In this document: one piece after another, positions 17,705 to 29,746 of the stretch | How positions within the stretch are numbered: position 1 is the first letter of the stretch | Layout of the letters: each line of letters begins with the position of its first letter | Assembly: GCF_014836665.1 (NCBI RefSeq) | Contig: NZ_JACSQJ010000006.1 | Coordinates: forward strand, 62,001 to 126,000 | DNA length: 64,000 nt | Reading direction: 5' to 3' | DNA from: Luteimonas colneyensis | GTDB taxonomy: Bacteria; Pseudomonadota; Gammaproteobacteria; Xanthomonadales; Xanthomonadaceae | Notes under the pieces: generated by a model | Databases searched by the model: none | The model's input: only the letters and a program-made list of their open reading frames with translations | Told to the model about the DNA's origin: nothing | Made by a program: the position numbers and the translations under genes

Positions 17705-18091
17705 TCAGGGCGTGCAGTAGGCCTTGGCCGCGGCCTGGGCCAGTTCGAGCTGGTTGGCGCGCTGCTCGGCGTTGAGCACCTGGTCGGGCTTGCCGTCGCC
17801 GTCGCTGTCCTGCATCACGTCGCCTTCGGCCTGCAGCGCCGTGAGGTTGGCGCGCGCGGCCGTGCACTGCGGGTTGGCGGGCGCTTCGGCCGCATCCTCC
17901 ACCGCCGTCGGTGCCGTGGCCCCCGACGACGTGATCAGCCGGTGCTCGAACTTGCCGCTGGCCGGCGGCGTCTGCGAGTAGTGGGTGACCCCGTTGGCGT
18001 CGGTCCACTTGTAGACCTCGCCGGCGGTCTGCTGGGCGAGGGCCGGGGCGGCGGCGAACGCCAGGACGGTGCCAAGGACGAAGCGGTGCAT
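17705..18091 (-). CDS. Secreted DUF4124-domain protein
   Basis: 128 residues with a classic signal peptide MHRFVLGTVLAFAAAPALAQ. The mature N-terminus is the DUF4124 domain, EVYKWTDANGVTHYSQTPPASGKFE. The C-terminal half contains DSDGDGKPDQV, a calcium-loop-like stretch, and two cysteines (Cys97-type in NPQCTAARANL and the near-terminal YCTP) that could form a disulfide in the periplasm. It is divergent from pssA. Function unknown. Confidence 0.78.
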   Translation of the reverse strand: MHRFVLGTVLAFAAAPALAQQTAGEVYKWTDANGVTHYSQTPPASGKFEHRLITSSGATAPTAVEDAAEAPANPQCTAARANLTALQAEGDVMQDSDGDGKPDQVLNAEQRANQLELAQAAAKAYCTP

Positions 18092-18223
18092 GGATGACTC
18101 CTGCCTGGGGGGCGATGGGCGCTGATTGCAGCACCGGGGGCGGGCGGGCGCAAGCGCCGCGGCGCCCGTCCGTGACCGCGCCCACGGACGGGCGGGCGCC
18201 ACGGCGCCGGGTACACTTGCGAC

Positions 18224-18994
18224 ATGGACGAGTTGCCCCCCAAGCCACGGCGCGGCCGCGGCATCTACCTGCTGCCCAACCTGTTCACCACCGGCGGGCT
18301 GTTCGCGGGCTTCTTCGCGATCATCGCCGCCTCGCAGGGGCGCACCGAGGCCGCCTGCATCGCGATCTTCGTCGCCGCCGTGCTCGACGGCCTCGATGGG
18401 CGGGTGGCGCGGCTGACCAACACCCAGAGCGAATTCGGTGTGCAGTACGACTCGCTGGCCGACCTGGTGAGCTTCGGCATGGCGCCGGCGCTGGTGATGT
18501 ACCACTGGTCGCTGGTGTCGATGAAGCTCGACGGCGCCACCCTGGGCAAGATCGGCTGGTTGGCCGCCTTCCTGTACGCCGCCTGCGCGGCGCTGCGCCT
18601 GGCGCGCTTCAACAGCCAGGTGGGCAAGGTCGACAAGCGCTGGTTCATCGGCCTGGCCAGCCCCGCGGCGGCCGGCATCATGGCCAGTTCGGTGTGGACC
18701 TTCCACAGCCTGGACCTCAGCGGCGAGGCGCTGCGCTACGCGGCGCTGGCGATCACGGTCGTGAGCGGCCTGCTGATGGTCAGCCAGTTCCGCTACACCA
18801 GCTTCAAGGGCAGCGGCAGCGGGCCGGGCTCGGACCGCGTTCCGTTCTTCGCGCTGCTGCTGGTGGTGGCGGCCCTGATCGCGCTGTGGATCGATCCGCC
18901 CAAGACGCTGCTCGCGGTACTCGGCGCGTATGCGCTGTCGGGTCCAACGCTGTGGCTGTGGCGCCTGCGCGGTCGCCGCGCGGCGGGTGCGTGA
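18224..18994 (+). CDS. pssA: CDP-diacylglycerol--serine O-phosphatidyltransferase
   Basis: 256 residues, an integral membrane enzyme that joins CDP-diacylglycerol and L-serine to make phosphatidylserine, the precursor of phosphatidylethanolamine. The CDP-alcohol phosphotransferase signature DGxxARx8GxxxDxxxD is complete: Asp58-Gly59, Ala62-Arg63, Gly72, Asp76, Asp80. Multiple transmembrane helices follow. This is the Bacillus-type (type II) PssA, not the E. coli peripheral form. Its stop overlaps the ATG of the next gene (TGATG). Confidence 0.93.
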   Translation: MDELPPKPRRGRGIYLLPNLFTTGGLFAGFFAIIAASQGRTEAACIAIFVAAVLDGLDGRVARLTNTQSEFGVQYDSLADLVSFGMAPALVMYHWSLVSMKLDGATLGKIGWLAAFLYAACAALRLARFNSQVGKVDKRWFIGLASPAAAGIMASSVWTFHSLDLSGEALRYAALAITVVSGLLMVSQFRYTSFKGSGSGPGSDRVPFFALLLVVAALIALWIDPPKTLLAVLGAYALSGPTLWLWRLRGRRAAGA

Positions 18995-19269
18995 TGGCCG
19001 CGCTGGCCTGGGATCCGTGGCAGCGCGAGGTGCTGGAGGCCCTGGGCCACCGCGTCTACGCGCGCGCGCCCCGGGCCGACGACGTCGTGCCCGACGATCC
19101 GCTGGCGCACGCGCTGCTGCGTGCGGCCGGGCGCGGACCGGAGTCCGCCGACGCCGCGGAGCTGCTGCGCGGCCTGCCGCCGCTGGCGACGCTGCGCGCG
19201 GACCCCGCCGCCAAGCGCGCGCTGTGGCCGCGCCTGCGCGCCCTGCGCCGCGGAGCCGCGCCGGCGTGA
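18994..19269 (+). CDS. holD: Candidate DNA polymerase III psi subunit (short HolD-like)
   Basis: 91 residues. The C-terminal stretch LPPLATLRADPAAKRALWPRL closely resembles my recollection of the C-terminus of E. coli HolD (ALTDLRANPTARAALWQQI), the part of psi that contacts chi (HolC). The N-terminus ALGHRVYARA resembles the clamp-loader-binding 'LGI..W..R' segment. As in E. coli, the gene lies directly upstream of rimI. It is much shorter than E. coli psi (137 residues), missing the middle part. It overlaps pssA (TGATG) and rimI (GTGA). The assignment rests on motif and synteny, not on a profile search, so it remains tentative; a chi gene is present 3.6 kb away. Confidence 0.6.
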   Translation: MAALAWDPWQREVLEALGHRVYARAPRADDVVPDDPLAHALLRAAGRGPESADAAELLRGLPPLATLRADPAAKRALWPRLRALRRGAAPA

Positions 19270-19745
19270 GCGCGGCGGTGGCCGACGCGGTGCGTCCGGT
19301 CATGCGGCCGATGCGCGTCGAGGACCTCGACGCGGTGATGGTGGTCGAGCGCCGTGCCTATCCGTACCCGTGGTCGATCGGCATCTTCCGCGACTGCCTG
19401 TTCGCAGGCTATCCGGCCTGGGTGCTGCTCGAGGGCGGCGCCTTCATTGGCCACGGCGTGCTGAGCGTGGCGGCCGACGAGGCCCACGTGCTCAACGTTT
19501 GCGTCGACCCGGCCCGCCAGGGTCGCGGCCACGGTCGCACCCTGCTGCGTGCGATGGTGCAGGCCGCCCGCGGTCGCGGCGCCTGCCGCGTGTTCCTCGA
19601 AGTGCGGCCGTCCAACCCGGCGGCGATCGCGCTGTACGAGGACGAAGGCTTCAACGAGATCGGCCGCCGCCCGCGCTACTACCCGGCCGACAACAACGGC
19701 CGCGAGGATGCGATCGTGATGGCGATGGAGCTGTTGGGGGATTAA
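19266..19745 (+). CDS. rimI: Ribosomal protein S18-alanine N-acetyltransferase
   Basis: 159 residues from GTG 19266 (overlapping the previous stop) or slightly shorter from ATG 19302. A single GNAT domain with the acetyl-CoA loop VCVDPARQGRGHGRTLLRAM and the characteristic RimI elements VERRAYPYPWS, FLEVRPSNPAAIALYEDEGF and RRPRYYPADNNGREDAIVM. RimI acetylates the N-terminal alanine of S18. The stop TAA lies within the left direct repeat that flanks the MITE-like element. Confidence 0.92.
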   Translation: MSAAVADAVRPVMRPMRVEDLDAVMVVERRAYPYPWSIGIFRDCLFAGYPAWVLLEGGAFIGHGVLSVAADEAHVLNVCVDPARQGRGHGRTLLRAMVQAARGRGACRVFLEVRPSNPAAIALYEDEGFNEIGRRPRYYPADNNGREDAIVMAMELLGD

Positions 19746-19928
19746 GAGCTTTTTGCCACGGATGAACGCGGATCACGCGGATTTACGCGGATCTGTTCGA
19801 GGCACGGCCCGCGCCGACCAGTCACGGTCGAGCGGCACCTTTCGGGTCAGCCCGCCCAACCGTTGGAGTTCATTGTTCCATCCGCGTAAATCCGCGTGAT
19901 CCGCGTTCATCCGTGGCAAGAGCTTTTT
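19744..19928. mobile_element. MITE-like element with 38-bp terminal inverted repeats and 11-bp flanking direct repeats
   Basis: The element 19755-19917 (163 bp) has perfect 38-bp terminal inverted repeats at 19755-19792 and 19880-19917. Each arm begins GCCACGGATGAACGCGGAT and contains three CGCGGAT units. The 87-bp centre has no coding capacity. The identical 11-mer AAGAGCTTTTT lies directly outside both ends (19744-19754 and 19918-19928), like a target-site duplication. It sits exactly between the rimI stop and the valS stop, a convergent gap. Confidence 0.75.
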
Positions 19929-19976
19929 TCCGCCGTGGCGCCCGCAGCGCGGACCCTCCACGGACCCGCGCTTCGG

Positions 19977-22832
<2,856 letters not shown>

Positions 22833-22875
22833 CAGGGGGACTCGGGATCTGGGCGGGGCGGGGACGGGCCCCGCG

Positions 22876-23313
22876 TCACATGTCGTACTTGTTGAGCGCG
22901 AAGCCGCGCGCCTTGTACTGCGTCCAGCGCGCACGCAGCGGCTCGCGCGCCGAAGGGTCCGCGGGGACGACCTCGAGCACGCGCGCGAAGTCGCCCTCGA
23001 CCGGCGCGTCGCGCAGGTTCAGCACCAGCGGGCGCAGCGGCACGTCGGCCTCGGGCGGGGCGATCAGCACGTCGGCCTCGTCCTCCTCGCCGCCGCCGTC
23101 CTCGAGGTCGAGGCCGGCGATCTGGTGCGGGACATAGGCATCGGGCTCGAACTCCCAGAGCAGGTCGTCCAGGCGCTCGGCCTGCGCGGTGTCGCGCGCC
23201 AGCACCAGCATCGGCTGGCCGGCGGCCAGCGCCTTCTTCGCGAGCTCGCAGACCAGCAGCAGCGGCTCGTCGCGGAAGCGGGGTTTTGCGATCAGGTAGA
23301 AATCGGCGCGCAT
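22876..23313 (-). CDS. holC: DNA polymerase III chi subunit
   Basis: 145 residues starting [13 protein letters not shown]. The chi fold shows as [40 protein letters not shown], then DVLIAP and the C-terminal [17 protein letters not shown]. Chi bridges the clamp loader (through psi) and single-strand binding protein at the replication fork. A strongly acidic insertion ([15 protein letters not shown], near residue 72) is longer than in E. coli chi. It lies between pepA and valS as in E. coli. Confidence 0.9.
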   Translation of the reverse strand: MRADFYLIAKPRFRDEPLLLVCELAKKALAAGQPMLVLARDTAQAERLDDLLWEFEPDAYVPHQIAGLDLEDGGGEEDEADVLIAPPEADVPLRPLVLNLRDAPVEGDFARVLEVVPADPSAREPLRARWTQYKARGFALNKYDM

Positions 23314-23383
23314 GCAGGAATCCCGGGTCGACGCCGGGGACCGGCCGGCCTTCGCGGACGAAGGCGGGCCGGCCCCGCGCGGT

Positions 23384-24865
<1,482 letters not shown>

Positions 24866-25008
24866 GGGGTCCTGTACTGGGGTTTGGCGTGAAGTGTTCC
24901 TTACAATCCGCGGTCCAGAATGCGGCATTGCGCCGCAGCGCCCGTGTCCCGGCGCGGCCCTGGCGGTGTATGGACGAACCCCCGATTCTAATGCAAGGCC
25001 GCCCCAGG

Positions 25009-26106
25009 ATGCCGAAGCTCGACCGCTACCTCTTCCGCGAATTCGCCCAGTCCACCTTCGCGGCGCTGGTGGTCCTGATGATCGTGAGCCTCGGCGGCGT
25101 GTTCGCCGACGTCCTCGGCGACATCGCGCGGGGGCGGGTCCCGGCCGGCCTGATGCTGTCCCAGCTCGGCCTGATGGTGCTGAACTACCTGCCGCTGATC
25201 CTGCCGCTGGGCCTGATGCTGGGCCTGCTGCTGGCGGTGGGCCGGCTGTACCGCGACTCCGAGATGCCGGTGCTGGTGGCCACGGGCGTGGGTCCGCGGC
25301 GGCTGCTGCGCCCGGTGATGATGCTGGTGCTGCCGGTGGTGGGCTTCATCGCGGCCTGCTCGCTGTGGCTGGGGCCCTGGGCGAACGACTATTCGCAGCG
25401 GATGGTGGCCGAGGGCAACCGCAACCTGCTGCTGGCCGGCCTGGAGGCCGGGCGGTTCGTCGAGCTGCCGGGCGGTGGCGGGGTGGTCTACGTGGGCGCG
25501 ATGTCCGGCGAGGGCTCGGCCCTGGGCCGGGTCTTCGTCTATCGCCACGACGAGGACCGCATGGACGTGACCACGGCGCGGACCGGCCTGCTGAGCGTGG
25601 ACGGCGCCGAGCGCTACCTGGACCTCGGCGAGGGCTTCCGCGTCGAAGGTCCGCTGGGCGAAGGGCTCGACTTCCGGATGATGCGCTACCAGCGCAATGA
25701 ACTGCGCCTGCCCGATGCCGAGACCCGGGCCGCCGAGGACAACCCGGAGTACGCGACCACGCTCGCCCTGCTGTCCGACCCGCGGGTGGAAGCCCGCGCC
25801 CAGCTGCATGCGCGCATCGCGCCGCCCCTGCTGGCGCTGGCCTTCGCCCTGCTCGCGGTGCCGCTGGCCCGCAGCCCGCCGCGCCAGGCGCGCTACGGCC
25901 GGATCGCCCTGGGCTTCCTGGGCTACGTGGTGGCGATGAACTTCATGTCCCTGGGCACCCGCTGGCTCGAGGACGGCAAGCTGCCGTCGGCGCTGGGGCT
26001 GTGGTGGCTGGTGCTGCCGCTGCTGGCCTTCGGGGCCTGGATGTACTTCCGCGACGGCCGGGTCGGCGTGACGCGTCGCCGCCGCGCAACGGAGGCGGCG
26101 CGATGA
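25009..26106 (+). CDS. lptF: LPS export ABC transporter permease LptF
   Basis: 365 residues beginning [17 protein letters not shown]. There are six transmembrane helices, three at each end, with a periplasmic beta-jellyroll between (about residues 130-265). LptF with LptG and the ATPase LptB extracts lipopolysaccharide from the inner membrane. Motif [29 protein letters not shown] is family-typical, with the coupling helix carrying the RDSE segment. The stop overlaps the lptG start (ATGA, 26103-26106). Confidence 0.94.
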   Translation: MPKLDRYLFREFAQSTFAALVVLMIVSLGGVFADVLGDIARGRVPAGLMLSQLGLMVLNYLPLILPLGLMLGLLLAVGRLYRDSEMPVLVATGVGPRRLLRPVMMLVLPVVGFIAACSLWLGPWANDYSQRMVAEGNRNLLLAGLEAGRFVELPGGGGVVYVGAMSGEGSALGRVFVYRHDEDRMDVTTARTGLLSVDGAERYLDLGEGFRVEGPLGEGLDFRMMRYQRNELRLPDAETRAAEDNPEYATTLALLSDPRVEARAQLHARIAPPLLALAFALLAVPLARSPPRQARYGRIALGFLGYVVAMNFMSLGTRWLEDGKLPSALGLWWLVLPLLAFGAWMYFRDGRVGVTRRRRATEAAR

Positions 26107-27212
26107 TGCCGTTTCCGAAGATCCACGACCTCCATGTCGCGCGCGTGGTGGTGGCCACCGTGCTCCTGGTCTGGACGGTGCTGGTGGGCCTCGATGCCGT
26201 GCTCGCGGCGGCCGACGAGGTCAAGAACATGGGCCAGGGCAACTACGGCTTCGTCAGCGGCCTGACCTACGTGGCCTACACGCTGCCGCGCCGCGCCTAC
26301 ACCATGTTTCCGACCGCGGCCGTGATCGGCGCGCTGATGGGCCTGGGCCAGCTGGCGGCCACCTCCGAGCTGACCGCGCTGCGCGCGCTGGGCATCTCGC
26401 GGCGCCGGCTGAGCGTCTCGGTCGCGGCGCCACTGGCGCTGCTGACCGCCCTGATGATGCTCAGCGGCGAGACCCTGGGCCCGGGCGCGCAGCGCAGCGC
26501 CGATGCCATGCGCGCGGCCGCGCGCTCCAACGACGTGATCGTCGCCCAGTACTCGGGCCTCTGGGCACGCGAGGGCAACACCTTCCTCAACGCCCGCGAC
26601 GGCCAGGAGCGCGCCGAAGGCGGCGAGGCCTGGCTCGAACTCAACGACGTGCGCATGTTCGAGTTCGATGCCGACGGGCGCCTGGAATCGATCGCCAACG
26701 TCGGCCTGGCCGAGCACCGCAGTGGCGGCTGGCTGCTGCGCGACGTGCGCCGGGTGAGCTTCGAGGAACGGGCGGTGACCGAGGTGCGGGTGGACGAGGA
26801 GCGCTGGGAATCGCGCCTGGACGCCGCGGCGCTGGCCGCGAGCGCCGGCGGCGCGTTCCGCCCGCGCTACATGTCGGCGCGTGACCTGGCCCAGGGCATC
26901 GAGTACCGCAAGCGCAACGCGCTCGACGCCAGCGAGTACGAGGAACACTACTGGGCGCGCTGGTTCTATCCGGTCAACGTGCTGGCGCTGTGCCTGGCGG
27001 CGATCCCGTTCGCGTTCGGCTCCCTGCGCAGCGGCGGCCTCGGACGGCGGCTCTTCATCGGCGTGGTGTTCGCGCTGGGCTTCTGGATGCTGCAGAACCA
27101 GGTGGCCAAGCTCGCCGCGGTGTACGGATTCGACTACCGGCTCGCCTACGCGCTGCCGCCGCTGCTGATGCTCACCATCTCCTGGCTGCTGTTCCGCCGC
27201 CGCAGCGGCTGA
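26103..27212 (+). CDS. lptG: LPS export ABC transporter permease LptG
   Basis: 369 residues, with the same six-helix plus jellyroll plan as LptF. TSELTALRALGISRRRLSVSV is the LptG coupling-helix region, and the ending has FGFxYRLAYALPPLLMLTISWLLFRRR-like topology. It pairs with LptF in the LptB2FG complex. Divergent transcription from pepA-holC-valS is conserved across gammaproteobacteria. Confidence 0.94.
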   Translation: MMPFPKIHDLHVARVVVATVLLVWTVLVGLDAVLAAADEVKNMGQGNYGFVSGLTYVAYTLPRRAYTMFPTAAVIGALMGLGQLAATSELTALRALGISRRRLSVSVAAPLALLTALMMLSGETLGPGAQRSADAMRAAARSNDVIVAQYSGLWAREGNTFLNARDGQERAEGGEAWLELNDVRMFEFDADGRLESIANVGLAEHRSGGWLLRDVRRVSFEERAVTEVRVDEERWESRLDAAALAASAGGAFRPRYMSARDLAQGIEYRKRNALDASEYEEHYWARWFYPVNVLALCLAAIPFAFGSLRSGGLGRRLFIGVVFALGFWMLQNQVAKLAAVYGFDYRLAYALPPLLMLTISWLLFRRRSG

Positions 27213-27349
27213 GCGCGCCGCGGTTGCGCCATCCGTCCGTGGCGTTGGAGAATCCGGCACGTCGCGGGGTGGCAGCTCCAGGGTCCGCGGCAGGGGAGAT
27301 CCGCGGCGATGCCGCGGGCGCTGGGGCGAAACCACAGGGAGAAACTGCA

Positions 27350-27832
27350 ATGCACAGCACCATGCGAGTGGTCGCCGCCGCGGCGGTGATCGTCGGCGCC
27401 GGCCTGTTCGTGGCCGGGGATGCCGATGCGCGCCGCGGGGCGCAGGCCAAGGACGCGCCGGCCTGGATGAACGCCGAGGGCGAAGTGACCGATTCGGCCG
27501 CGGTCGAGGCGGGCTACGGGGAGACGGTGAAGGGCCTCAACGACTGGGAGGGCGAGATCACCGGCAAGCCGGCGCCCGGGAGCAAGTTCACGCAGCTGCA
27601 GATCGGCATGCCGATGAAGCAGGTGACCGACATCATCGGCGAGCCCACCGACCAGGGCGTCTACGTCACCGGCAAGGCCTTCATCCCGTTCTACTTCGGC
27701 TCCGACCGCCACCGCTACGAAATGGCCTACAAGGGCCAGGGCCGGCTGGTCTTCGCCGGCAAGGGCTGGGACAGCGGCGGCAACCTCATCTGGATCATCC
27801 ACAACAAGGACGATTCCGGGTATCGCGAATAA
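27350..27832 (+). CDS. BamE/SmpA-like periplasmic protein
   Basis: 160 residues. A signal peptide of about 27 residues ends at GDADARRG; there is no lipobox, unlike BamE proper. The domain TQLQIGMPMKQVTDIIGEPTDQGVYVTGKAFIPFYFG has the LQ(I/V)GMxxxQVxxxxGxP pattern of the SmpA/OmlA/BamE fold. The rest (RHRYEMAYKGQGRLVFAG) fits its small beta sheet. A GGGAGA ribosome-binding site lies 6-8 bp before ATG 27350. The role could be envelope assembly, but the family also covers unrelated small domains. Confidence 0.7.
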   Translation: MHSTMRVVAAAAVIVGAGLFVAGDADARRGAQAKDAPAWMNAEGEVTDSAAVEAGYGETVKGLNDWEGEITGKPAPGSKFTQLQIGMPMKQVTDIIGEPTDQGVYVTGKAFIPFYFGSDRHRYEMAYKGQGRLVFAGKGWDSGGNLIWIIHNKDDSGYRE

Positions 27833-27856
27833 GCGAGCTTGAGCCGTGACACTCGG

Positions 27857-27882
27857 GGCCCCGCTTGATGCGGGGCCTTTTT
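27857..27882 (+). terminator. Rho-independent terminator after the BamE-like gene
   Basis: A perfect 8-bp stem GGCCCCGC/GCGGGGCC (27857-27864 and 27870-27877) with loop TTGAT is followed by five T residues. Confidence 0.92.
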
Positions 27883-27949
27883 CCTGTCCGGCCGATTTCC
27901 TGGCGAATGCATGCGTGACGCGAAGCCTTTCTTCGGTCGGGCGCGCGCC

Positions 27950-28068
27950 GCGGGAGGTGGCTGGCGAGGGGAGTGCTCCGCGCCGCCGCCAGCCATCCAT
28001 GGCTGGAAGCGGGGGCGTGGGCCATCCCTGGCCCACTCTCCGCACTCCCCTCGCCAGCCACCTCCCGC
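27950..28068 (+). repeat. Nested-palindrome element, copy 4
   Basis: Outer arms 27950-27976 and 28042-28068 are perfectly complementary over 27 bp. The arm sequence (GCGGGAGGTGGCTGGCGAGG at its start) is unrelated to copies 1-3 apart from a G-tract. Inside are hairpin B CCAGCCAT-CC-ATGGCTGG (27989-28006) and a second hairpin GTGGGCCA/TGGCCCAC (28017-28024 and 28029-28036). Confidence 0.88.
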
Positions 28069-28215
28069 ACGACCGATATCGGCGTCGGCATGAGTCGCAC
28101 CCCCAGCGTCGTCGGTACCCGTCGCGCAGGCCGGGCGGATAGCGGACACGTCAGGCGTTCAGCGCGCGGCCGCGCCGCCCGTCGAAGCCGCGATCTCCAG
28201 GCTTGCGAAGCGGGG

Positions 28216-28311
28216 CGCTGCAAGGGGGATATGGACAGCGCACAAGGACGTGCGCGGTAGGCGCTTCAGCCATGGATGGCTGATGCGCCGGTCCATATCC
28301 CCCTTGCAGCG
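28216..28311 (-). repeat. Nested-palindrome element, copy 5
   Basis: Outer arms 28216-28236 and 28291-28311 are perfectly complementary over 21 bp (the arm begins CGCTGCAAGGGGGATATGGA). Inside are a GCGCAC/GTGCGC hairpin (28238-28243 and 28250-28255) and hairpin B TCAGCCAT-GG-ATGGCTGA (28266-28283), which is further enclosed by GGCGC/GCGCC. Confidence 0.88.
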
Positions 28312-28483
28312 ACACGCCTCTTTCCCGAAGCCGAACGGCATCCCCCGAAGCCCAACCCCGAACAGCCGCGCACCCTTGCCAGAGCCACGCATGGACCCGC
28401 CGCGGCAGGCGCGTCGCGCACGTTTGAATCCAACCCCGCCCGCGCCGACAATGGCGCCCCCTGACTCCCGGCGGCCTGAACCC

Positions 28484-29659
28484 ATGTCCATCCTCCGCAT
28501 GACCGACCTCGACCTCGCCGGCAAGCGCGTGCTGGTCCGCCAGGACCTCAACGTCCCGGTGGCCGACGGTCGCGTGACCTCGGACCAGCGCATCCTGGCC
28601 TCGCTGCCCACGCTCCGGACGCTGCTCGAGGCCGGCGCGGCGGTGATGGTGATGTCGCACCTGGGTCGCCCCAAGGAGGGCGAGTGGAGCGAAGCCGACT
28701 CGCTGGCACCCGTGGCGGCGCGGCTCTCGGAACTGCTCGGTCGCGACGTGCCGCTGGTGCGCGACTACCTCGACGGCGTGGACGTGTCCCCGGGCCAGCT
28801 GGTGCTGCTCGAGAACTGCCGCATGAACCCCGGCGAGAAGGCCGACGACGAGACGCTGTCTAAGCGCTACGCCGCGCTGTGCGACGTCTTCGTCATGGAC
28901 GCTTTCGGCACCGCGCACCGCGCCCAGGCCTCGACCCACGGCGTGATCCGCCACGCCGCCCGGACCGCCGGCGGGCCGCTGCTGATGGCCGAGCTGGACG
29001 CGCTGGGCAAGGCGCTGCAGGACCCGGCGCGCCCGATGCTGGCGATCGTCGCCGGCTCCAAGGTCTCGACCAAGCTCGAGCTGCTGTCCTCGCTGGTGGG
29101 CAAGGTCGACCAGCTGATCGTCGGCGGCGGCATTGCCAACACCTTCATCGCCGCCGCCGGCCACGGCGTCGGCAAGTCGCTGTACGAGGCCGACCTGGTC
29201 GAGACCGCGAAGAAGATCATGGCCGAGGCCCGCGCCCGCGGCGCCGACATCCCGGTGCCCACCGACGTGGTCGTGGCCACCGCCTTCGCCGCCGACGCGC
29301 CGGCCACGGTCAAGCCGGTCGATGCCATCGGCGACGACGACCTGGTGCTCGACATCGGCCCCGACACCGCGAAGCGCTACGCGGCGATGATCGCCGACGC
29401 CGGCACCGTGGTCTGGAACGGGCCGGTGGGCGTGTTCGAGTTCGACGCCTTCGGCCACGGCACCGAGGTGCTGGCGCGCGCGATCGCGGCGTCGAAGGCG
29501 TTCTCGATCGCCGGCGGCGGCGACACCCTGGCCGCGGTCGACAAGTACGGCATCGCCGACGGCGTGTCCTATATCTCCACCGGCGGCGGCGCCTTCCTCG
29601 AGTTCCTCGAGGGCAAGGAGCTGCCGGCGGTCGTGGCGCTGGAACAGCGCGCGGGCTGA
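28484..29659 (+). CDS. pgk: Phosphoglycerate kinase
   Basis: 391 residues. Catalyses 1,3-bisphosphoglycerate + ADP to 3-phosphoglycerate + ATP. Family motifs are [16 protein letters not shown] at the N-terminus, [32 protein letters not shown] and the nucleotide-binding AGGGDT loop. The LxENxRxNxGE segment reads [12 protein letters not shown], with Cys where Val is commoner. It heads the glycolytic run pgk-pyk-fba, with a gap of 87 bp to pyk. Confidence 0.96.
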   Translation: MSILRMTDLDLAGKRVLVRQDLNVPVADGRVTSDQRILASLPTLRTLLEAGAAVMVMSHLGRPKEGEWSEADSLAPVAARLSELLGRDVPLVRDYLDGVDVSPGQLVLLENCRMNPGEKADDETLSKRYAALCDVFVMDAFGTAHRAQASTHGVIRHAARTAGGPLLMAELDALGKALQDPARPMLAIVAGSKVSTKLELLSSLVGKVDQLIVGGGIANTFIAAAGHGVGKSLYEADLVETAKKIMAEARARGADIPVPTDVVVATAFAADAPATVKPVDAIGDDDLVLDIGPDTAKRYAAMIADAGTVVWNGPVGVFEFDAFGHGTEVLARAIAASKAFSIAGGGDTLAAVDKYGIADGVSYISTGGGAFLEFLEGKELPAVVALEQRAG

Positions 29660-29746
29660 GTGCGCGAAGCGTGCCGCGGCGCCTGCCGCGGCGCGGCGCG
29701 CTCGGCTAGCATGGGCCATTCCCAGCCCCCGAGCGTGAGCCTTCCG

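Larger units (their letters stand above)
27883..28483. other. Intergenic region with two nested palindromes upstream of pgk
   Basis: About 600 bp without a gene between the terminator and pgk. It contains two repeats (27950-28068 and 28216-28311). The remaining parts have no open frame of credible coding character. No clear sigma-70 promoter for pgk is recognisable, although one must lie in 28312-28483. Confidence 0.6.
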
